From positions 1 to 10,231 of the forward strand of contig CAZYOB010000024.1 in the NCBI GenBank assembly GCA_964648275.1: DNA of 10,231 bases. Reading direction: 5' to 3'. Numbering within the stretch: position 1 is the stretch's first letter; each line of letters starts with the position of its first letter. Below, one piece after another: positions 6,491-10,231 of this stretch. The position numbers and the translations under genes were made by a program. The stretch comes from CAIQPO01 sp964648275 (GTDB lineage: Bacteria; Patescibacteriota; Microgenomatia; UBA1400; MFAQ01). The notes under the pieces were generated by a model. The model was not told where the DNA came from. It did not search any database and saw only the letters and a program-made list of their open reading frames with translations.

Positions 6491-7180
6491 GTAGAATCGA
6501 TTATCCCTCAACCAACGACGATGATCCTTGTAATCGGGATCAAGACTCCTTACCAGTGCCCAAAAGCGACTACTATGATCACGATGAACTAAATGACAAA
6601 CTTCATGAATGACAACATAGTCGATCACTTCATGAGGAGCCATTATCAAGTGACGATTAAAATTAAGATTGTTTTTGGAAGAACAACTACCCCAGATGGA
6701 AGACACATTCTTTAGAGTTATCCTTGAATATGTAACACCTAGTCTGTCAGAATAATGATTCACCTTCTGGGTGATTTCCTCTATTCCCTTCTCCAGAAAC
6801 CAATGGGAAAGCGATTTTTTGATTTCCTCTGCCCTTCTACTTCCGGTAATGTGCATAGAGATGACTACGAGAAGTGTCTCCGCCTCCAAGAAGATCTTAG
6901 TGCGCACAGGAATCTCGGTTTCGGTAACTTTAATTGAGAGCCTGTTGCCTAAAAAGTATATCGAATCTCCGTCTTGATAAATTTTTGCTTCTTTTGATCT
7001 CTGGGGGTGTTTTTTTAACTGATCTTCGATCCAATTTCTTTTTTCTTCAACAAAGTTTTTGATTACCCAGGCTGGCATCCAAAAAGGGGCGTGGACAATG
7101 ACTCCCTTAGGGCCTACTGAAATAGTGGTATTGGTCACTCTACGCTTTGAGCGGACTACAGAATATTCAAACTGACTCAC
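6479..7180 (-). CDS. YgjP-like zinc metallopeptidase (DUF45 / M48-type)
   Basis: The 233-residue cytoplasmic protein is a YgjP/DUF45-family metallopeptidase. It starts with the family's beta-rich N-terminal region (EYSVVRSKRRVTNTTISV, then VIVHAP), passes through the helix KNFVEEKRNWIEDQL, and reaches the conserved SIWGSCSSKNNLNFN (161-175) and the zinc site IHEVCHLVHRDHSSRFW, where H192, E193 and H196 form HExxH and H202 is a likely third ligand. Substrates of the family are not established; relatives often sit beside type I restriction genes, but none is present here. The start is GTG at 7180, chosen because the family similarity begins at the next residues. The gene follows the thioredoxin-like gene by five bases, and a TACAAT box inside the end of that gene could drive it separately. 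Confidence 0.93.
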   Translation of the reverse strand: MSQFEYSVVRSKRRVTNTTISVGPKGVIVHAPFWMPAWVIKNFVEEKRNWIEDQLKKHPQRSKEAKIYQDGDSIYFLGNRLSIKVTETEIPVRTKIFLEAETLLVVISMHITGSRRAEEIKKSLSHWFLEKGIEEITQKVNHYSDRLGVTYSRITLKNVSSIWGSCSSKNNLNFNRHLIMAPHEVIDYVVIHEVCHLVHRDHSSRFWALVRSLDPDYKDHRRWLRDNRFYLSF

Positions 7181-7185
7181 GGGGT

Positions 7186-7590
7186 CTATTGTAAGCTAAG
7201 TATGGAAAGAATTTTCTCCGGATTGACTCTTTTTGACACTCCGCCCTGGCTGTCAAAGATGAGACATTCATGTTTTATATATATCGAGTATTGTTTTTTT
7301 AGATCTAATTCCTTATCGAAATCAGCTTTAAAAATAATTGTATTAGTGGGGATACGTTTTTCAGATGATCTTATTTCCGAATCCACCTTTTCGTCGTACG
7401 CATCCCACTCTGCCATGAAACAGACGGCTCTTACCTTATCAGAATGGGAGTTAAATTCTTCCTTGGAATAATTCAGGTAGTTTGGTGGACCAATTTCTAC
7501 CGACACGCCACCCAGTACCCTAGAGACAGGTTCTCTTAACAGGATAACTAGCAAGAGAGTGATGAGGACGAAGGTTATGGGGCGTTTCAT
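7186..7590 (-). CDS. Membrane-anchored thioredoxin-like protein lacking the CXXC motif
   Basis: The 134-residue protein has a basic start and a hydrophobic segment (about 5-18) acting as an uncleaved anchor or signal peptide, followed by a thioredoxin-fold pattern: strand VRAVCFMAEWDAYDEKV (53-69), helix, strand TIIFKADFDKE (84-94), helix LKKQYSIYI, strand CLIFDSQGG (109-117) and a last helix. In thioredoxins the segment after the first strand reads W-C-x-x-C; here it is WDAYD, so both cysteines are aspartates (D63, D66). The cis-proline segment is also changed, to HEC (107-109). It cannot act as a normal disulfide oxidoreductase. A binding, scaffold or chaperone role is possible. The ATG at 7590 has no Shine-Dalgarno. 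It is divergent from the guanylate kinase homologue. Confidence 0.68.
   Translation of the reverse strand: MKRPITFVLITLLLVILLREPVSRVLGGVSVEIGPPNYLNYSKEEFNSHSDKVRAVCFMAEWDAYDEKVDSEIRSSEKRIPTNTIIFKADFDKELDLKKQYSIYIKHECLIFDSQGGVSKRVNPEKILSILSLQ
7188..7193 (-). promoter_or_regulatory. Possible internal -10 box (TACAAT) before the metallopeptidase
   Basis: On the minus strand TACAAT ends seven bases before the GTG start at 7180 and overlaps the final codons and stop of the thioredoxin-like gene. It fits the leaderless pattern seen at other starts in the window, but read-through from the upstream gene could be enough. Confidence 0.35.
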
Positions 7591-7603
7591 ATGTGTATCT
7601 TTT

Positions 7604-7609
7604 ATTACA
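7604..7609 (-). promoter_or_regulatory. Possible -10 box (TGTAAT) of the thioredoxin-like gene
   Basis: On the minus strand TGTAAT ends 13 bases before the ATG at 7590, implying a leader of roughly seven bases. The first positions deviate from consensus and no clear -35 is seen. It shares the 70-base divergent gap with the promoter of the gene at 7661. Confidence 0.25.
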
Positions 7610-7626
7610 TGTTAACACAGCGGTGT

Positions 7627-7653
7627 TTGATATGGAATATTATTGGGTATACT
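7627..7653 (+). promoter_or_regulatory. Promoter (TTGATA - 15 bases - TATACT), leaderless type
   Basis: TTGATA at 7627-7632 matches the -35 consensus at five of six positions and TATACT at 7648-7653 is a good -10. The 15-base spacer is short. The -10 ends seven bases before ATG 7661, so the mRNA would begin at the start codon. This is the best promoter in the window and supports the chosen start. Confidence 0.5.
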
Positions 7654-7660
7654 GTTTCAT

Positions 7661-8365
7661 ATGCTCATACCAGACTTTCTTTCCACTTATATGTCTGACG
7701 ATCATGAATTGGTGGTGGTTTCCGAGAATATTTTGGGGATCGCCAACAACATTGAAGAGCTGGTTAGGGATCAAATGAATAAAGAAAGGAGAATGATTCT
7801 GATCAGTGGTTTGTCCGGCTCGGGAAAAGATACGATTATGGATAAAATCATTGAAAGAAATCCCCGACTCATAAGAGTCAGGACTTGCACCACCAGGAAG
7901 CGACGTCCGGAAGAGTCAGAGACTGACGATCCCCACGTTAGGATCACTTTCGACGAGCTACAGGATATGGTAAAGAATGGAGACGTGCTCGAATATGTAC
8001 AGTATGCGGGAAATTACTACTGCACCAGTTTGAGGATTATTGAGGACGCGATGAGAGGAGACCAAGTACCGATACTGAGGGTTGATCCTGTAGGAGCCGG
8101 GGTATTCTTAGAACAATGGAGGGACGGAACCAAGCTATTTGGAAACACCAGTCTTTATTATTTTTTCGTGGTACCGGAAACAATGGAAGAGCTTAGAACG
8201 AGATTGGTTAAGAGAGGAGACGACCCGGCGACGATTGATGGTCGCATGGAACAATCTCTGAAAGACATTACCTTGGTCGGAAGTAGCCATTATGTTGTAA
8301 TAAATAGGGATGGGAGGTTGACCGAGGTGGTCGACGATATCATGGCTGTCTTAGGTGAGATCTAA
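7661..8365 (+). CDS. Divergent guanylate kinase-family protein with N-terminal extension
   Basis: The 234-residue protein carries a guanylate kinase-like domain from about residue 44. It has a P-loop GLSGSGKDT (50-58), the GMP-binding region CTTRKRRPEESE (76-87) with both arginines of the usual TTRxxRxGE, LEYVQYAGNYYCTS (110-123) corresponding to LE-x-GNYYGTS, and the lid RTRLVKRGDD (179-188). Guanylate kinases turn GMP plus ATP into GDP. Here the tyrosine of the GxDYxF segment is missing (DDPHVRITF) and YGTS has become YCTS, so nucleotide specificity is uncertain. About 43 residues precede the domain, with no known match. I chose ATG 7661 because a good promoter ends seven bases before it; an inner ATG at 7778 would give a normal-length enzyme and cannot be excluded. 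The gene end overlaps the DUF3068 gene by 26 bases. Confidence 0.82.
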   Translation: MLIPDFLSTYMSDDHELVVVSENILGIANNIEELVRDQMNKERRMILISGLSGSGKDTIMDKIIERNPRLIRVRTCTTRKRRPEESETDDPHVRITFDELQDMVKNGDVLEYVQYAGNYYCTSLRIIEDAMRGDQVPILRVDPVGAGVFLEQWRDGTKLFGNTSLYYFFVVPETMEELRTRLVKRGDDPATIDGRMEQSLKDITLVGSSHYVVINRDGRLTEVVDDIMAVLGEI

Positions 8366-9176
8366 AAACAATCAATGTAGATCCCACAAGTAGGAGTATC
8401 AAACAAATCCCGTTTTCAAATAAATTATCGGTACTTATTCTCTGCCTGGCTTCACTAACTCTTTGTGAAACAACCTGACTATAAGTCCGATTGCTCCTTG
8501 CTGACATGTCCCAAATCCGATTACCTTTGTCGTCCGAGTATGAGCTGGTCATGTGATCTTCATATTGGATGATAAGACCCGTCCTTGGCTCAACGTATAC
8601 ATCCATGACTGCTCTTGTGGAGACTTTGTATGTTTCAGGCACAAGAGGTAAGAATTCAAAACCTCCGGTATCATCTAGATTATCATCCAGACCTCTGAAG
8701 TGATAAACGGCAAGTCCTTGAATTTTTATTTCATCAACGAAGCGAAAGTTTACGGATTCTCCGATAGTGGGAGCAATCCATATATAGCCGGTTTTCTCTA
8801 CTTTCGGAGGAAAAATAAAATAACTGCCGCTCCTGAAACCTGAAGCGGGCAGGGTAAGCCTGGTTTTTCTGTCGACAGCTAATTTGCGTTGGAGATTAAA
8901 AAGTGTAGCGCCATCGATAGTCAATGCCTCGAATTTGCTATCTACATACATAACAGGACCTTCGACCCTTTCGGTTTTCATCGTCAACCGTCCCAGTGAA
9001 AGTAATTTTCCGGACCATGATCCACCAATCTCGAAGCGATTATCTTCTTCGTGGTTAAAATCTAAGGAGTAGTTGACTTCCTTTTGTATATCAAGACCGG
9101 GATATACGATATATTTCCAGCCGATAGCTGCCAGGACAAGAAACATACCAGCTATAAAAAATAACTTTTTGCGCAC
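8340..9176 (-). CDS. DUF3068 (PorA-like) bitopic membrane protein
   Basis: The 278-residue protein has a basic start and a transmembrane helix at about 5-25, a large outside domain, and a second helix at about 255-272 followed by a short basic tail. The outer domain matches DUF3068, known mainly from actinobacteria: AVDRKTRLTL (100-109), PPKVEKTGYIWIAP, VNFRFVDEIKIQGLAVYHFRG split across 142-162, and YVEPRTGLIIQYED (194-207), corresponding to the family's wVEP-TG-iv segment. Function is not established; the Pfam-style name refers to actinobacterial PorA, but this is not a pore by any evidence here. The start is GTG at 9176, supported by the basic-then-hydrophobic N-terminus and a TAATCT box six bases upstream. 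It follows the queuosine-salvage gene by 27 bases. Confidence 0.8.
   Translation of the reverse strand: MRKKLFFIAGMFLVLAAIGWKYIVYPGLDIQKEVNYSLDFNHEEDNRFEIGGSWSGKLLSLGRLTMKTERVEGPVMYVDSKFEALTIDGATLFNLQRKLAVDRKTRLTLPASGFRSGSYFIFPPKVEKTGYIWIAPTIGESVNFRFVDEIKIQGLAVYHFRGLDDNLDDTGGFEFLPLVPETYKVSTRAVMDVYVEPRTGLIIQYEDHMTSSYSDDKGNRIWDMSARSNRTYSQVVSQRVSEARQRISTDNLFENGICLILLLVGSTLIVFRSHLRQP
8355..8387. terminator. Weak inverted repeat at a convergent gene junction
   Basis: GTGAGATCT (8355-8363) pairs with AGATCCCAC (8379-8387) with one mismatch around a 15-base loop. It lies at the overlapping ends of the guanylate kinase and DUF3068 genes. No T-run follows on either strand, so it is at best an imperfect bidirectional terminator or mRNA-end stabiliser. 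Confidence 0.25.
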
Positions 9177-9182
9177 TATACT

Positions 9183-9188
9183 AGATTA
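9183..9188 (-). promoter_or_regulatory. Possible -10 box (TAATCT) before the DUF3068 gene
   Basis: On the minus strand TAATCT ends six bases before the GTG at 9176, which fits a leaderless transcript starting inside the 27-base gap after the queuosine-salvage gene. No matching -35 is visible, and the gene could also be read through from upstream. Confidence 0.35.
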
Positions 9189-9203
9189 GCATTTTTTCTT
9201 ACC

Positions 9204-10169
9204 TTAGTAAGCATCAGTGGCAACCATCATGTGCTGGATGCTCATTTCTCCCCTTTTCACCATTTCCTGGGAGAGTCCCCAAAGATAGCCGTCCACATCG
9301 GCTTCCATGACACCCATTTTTTCGGCAACTGTTTTGCCAATGGTGACAGAGGTAGCCCTAAGGGCCTGTTCTTCTCTACTGCCGGGCTCAAGGGGAACAT
9401 CATAGACGAGGTTATAAAGCAGGTCATCACTTTTAATGGTTACCACACCAGGAAGATTGTAAAAGACCTGAGGAATTCTATAATCGGCCATAACCGTAAG
9501 ATTCTCCACACCTGACAAAGGGGTCATTTGTCTTCTGGTGAGTACGTTGCTGACCATTCTGGCAGCTAGTTGGGATCTTTTTTGAAATTCGTCAATGAAT
9601 AATCCAGTATCCTGAAGGAATTCAACCAGATTGATTGCATCGTAATCAATAGAGTCAAGAAGGTCAGTCATTGTAGGGATCCCCTGCGAAAGTAGATAAT
9701 CGGCCATTTTGACAAGACGCTCTCCCCTTTCTTCTCCCAGGTACATGGGGTTATTGGGGGATAACTGGACGATCTCTGTCCACTGCTTTGCGCTGATGGC
9801 ACTGACTTTGGAAAAGTCATTCCAATCAACACCCGAGTCTACTAGTGCTTGAAGCAAACCAGTGGCTCTTTTAAATTGTCTTGGGTTGGTATAGGCATAT
9901 TCATGTCCGGAATATGGGTCTTTATAACAAAAGTTGATGACATCCAAAAAGAGATTGACTCCGAGTTCTTGTTCAACCGGTAGTTCTCCCCCTGCAGGAG
10001 CCCAACCTTCGGCTTTTTGATTCTCAAGAAATTTTTGTATGCGGGGAATTAAAACCGTTTCGATGGCAGTTTCATCTATTTGTATTAGATCGTGAGAGGA
10101 ATCAATTATCCGGGCTGCCTTTTCTCTGACGCCTTCTACTATTTTGAGGGACTCTTTTCTTTCTGTCAT
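9204..10169 (-). CDS. Queuosine salvage protein (DUF2419 / Qng1-type queuosine 5'-phosphate glycosylase)
   Basis: The 321-residue protein matches the Q_salvage (DUF2419) family over nearly its whole length. Visible landmarks are VNLFLDVINFCY (71-82), a central helical region with LGEERGERLVKMADYLL (144-160), INLVEFLQDTGLFIDEFQKRSQLAARM split over 179-205, the signature NLTVMADYRIPQVFYNLPGVV (223-243), and PGSREEQALRATSV (262-275). Family members characterised in eukaryotes and some bacteria release queuine from queuosine 5'-phosphate so that the base can be put into tRNA. D229, Y230 and R231 in the DYR-PQ segment, together with D193, are probably active-site residues. No queuine transporter or tRNA-guanine transglycosylase is in the window. 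Its length agrees with the family. The ATG has a TATGAT box six bases upstream and no Shine-Dalgarno. Confidence 0.88.
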   Translation of the reverse strand: MTERKESLKIVEGVREKAARIIDSSHDLIQIDETAIETVLIPRIQKFLENQKAEGWAPAGGELPVEQELGVNLFLDVINFCYKDPYSGHEYAYTNPRQFKRATGLLQALVDSGVDWNDFSKVSAISAKQWTEIVQLSPNNPMYLGEERGERLVKMADYLLSQGIPTMTDLLDSIDYDAINLVEFLQDTGLFIDEFQKRSQLAARMVSNVLTRRQMTPLSGVENLTVMADYRIPQVFYNLPGVVTIKSDDLLYNLVYDVPLEPGSREEQALRATSVTIGKTVAEKMGVMEADVDGYLWGLSQEMVKRGEMSIQHMMVATDAY

Positions 10170-10175
10170 GAAGAA

Positions 10176-10203
10176 ATCATAACCCGATTTACTGAGAACA
10201 CAA
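10176..10203 (-). promoter_or_regulatory. Promoter (TTGTGT - 16 bases - TATGAT), leaderless type
   Basis: On the minus strand TTGTGT (10203-10198) and TATGAT (10181-10176) are 16 bases apart, and the -10 ends six bases before the ATG at 10169. The mRNA of the queuosine-salvage gene would thus start at the start codon and may extend through DUF3068. Confidence 0.45.
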
Positions 10204-10231
10204 GACGGATTTTTGAGAGCGGGTGAAGGGA

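Noticed and set aside
6474..6493. Hairpin TACCT/AGGTA at the MFS-peptidase junction
   Set aside because: Five base pairs, AT-rich, no T-run; too weak to call.
7593..7778. GTG-started open frame over the start of the guanylate kinase homologue
   Set aside because: Trp/Tyr/Cys-rich translation without family match, overlapping the divergent promoter region and the kinase N-terminus.

Overview
The window reads as chromosomal DNA from a small, densely packed bacterial genome. About 97% of the bases are coding, in 15 protein genes with intergenic gaps of at most 70 bases. I see no tRNA, rRNA, CRISPR array, insertion sequence or phage gene. TGA ends several clearly recognisable genes (HPF-like, CAP, Cache sensor, DUF192, DUF3068), so the standard bacterial code applies. 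Start codons are almost never preceded by a Shine-Dalgarno sequence; many have a -10-like hexamer only 6-7 bases upstream, as expected for leaderless mRNAs. Together with divergent versions of common families and many small membrane-anchored proteins, this suggests a Candidate Phyla Radiation (Patescibacteria) member. That assignment is an inference, because no phylogenetic marker is present.

Layout from left to right: an orphan gene (24-485, +) converges on a short HPF/RaiA-like ribosome hibernation factor (479-784, -). A 47-base divergent gap leads to a membrane-anchored tandem CAP-domain protein (832-1755, +), then a double-Cache/HAMP sensor with no output domain (1796-2920, +). This sensor converges on a four-gene minus-strand operon read from 4927 to 2910: DUF192 protein, PAP2 phosphatase, PD-(D/E)XK nuclease with four cysteines, and DUF167 protein. 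The operon genes overlap by 4, 14 and 1 bases. A 27-base divergent promoter with a palindromic -10 box separates this operon from an orphan acidic protein (4955-5257, +) and an MFS transporter (5282-6490, +). Next come a YgjP-type zinc metallopeptidase and a membrane-anchored thioredoxin-like protein without CXXC (both -, 7590 down to 6479), a divergent guanylate kinase homologue (7661-8365, +), a DUF3068 membrane protein and a queuosine-salvage (DUF2419/Qng1-type) protein (both -, 10169 down to 8340).

No single pathway joins the genes. The recurring themes are the cell envelope (CAP, Cache sensor, PAP2, MFS, thioredoxin-like, DUF3068) and nucleotide/nucleic-acid housekeeping or salvage (nuclease, guanylate kinase homologue, queuosine salvage, hibernation factor). 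All four tail-to-tail gene pairs overlap within coding sequence. No named novel defence or mobile system is visible; the most unusual signals are the leaderless-type gene starts, the output-less sensor and the symmetric divergent promoter.
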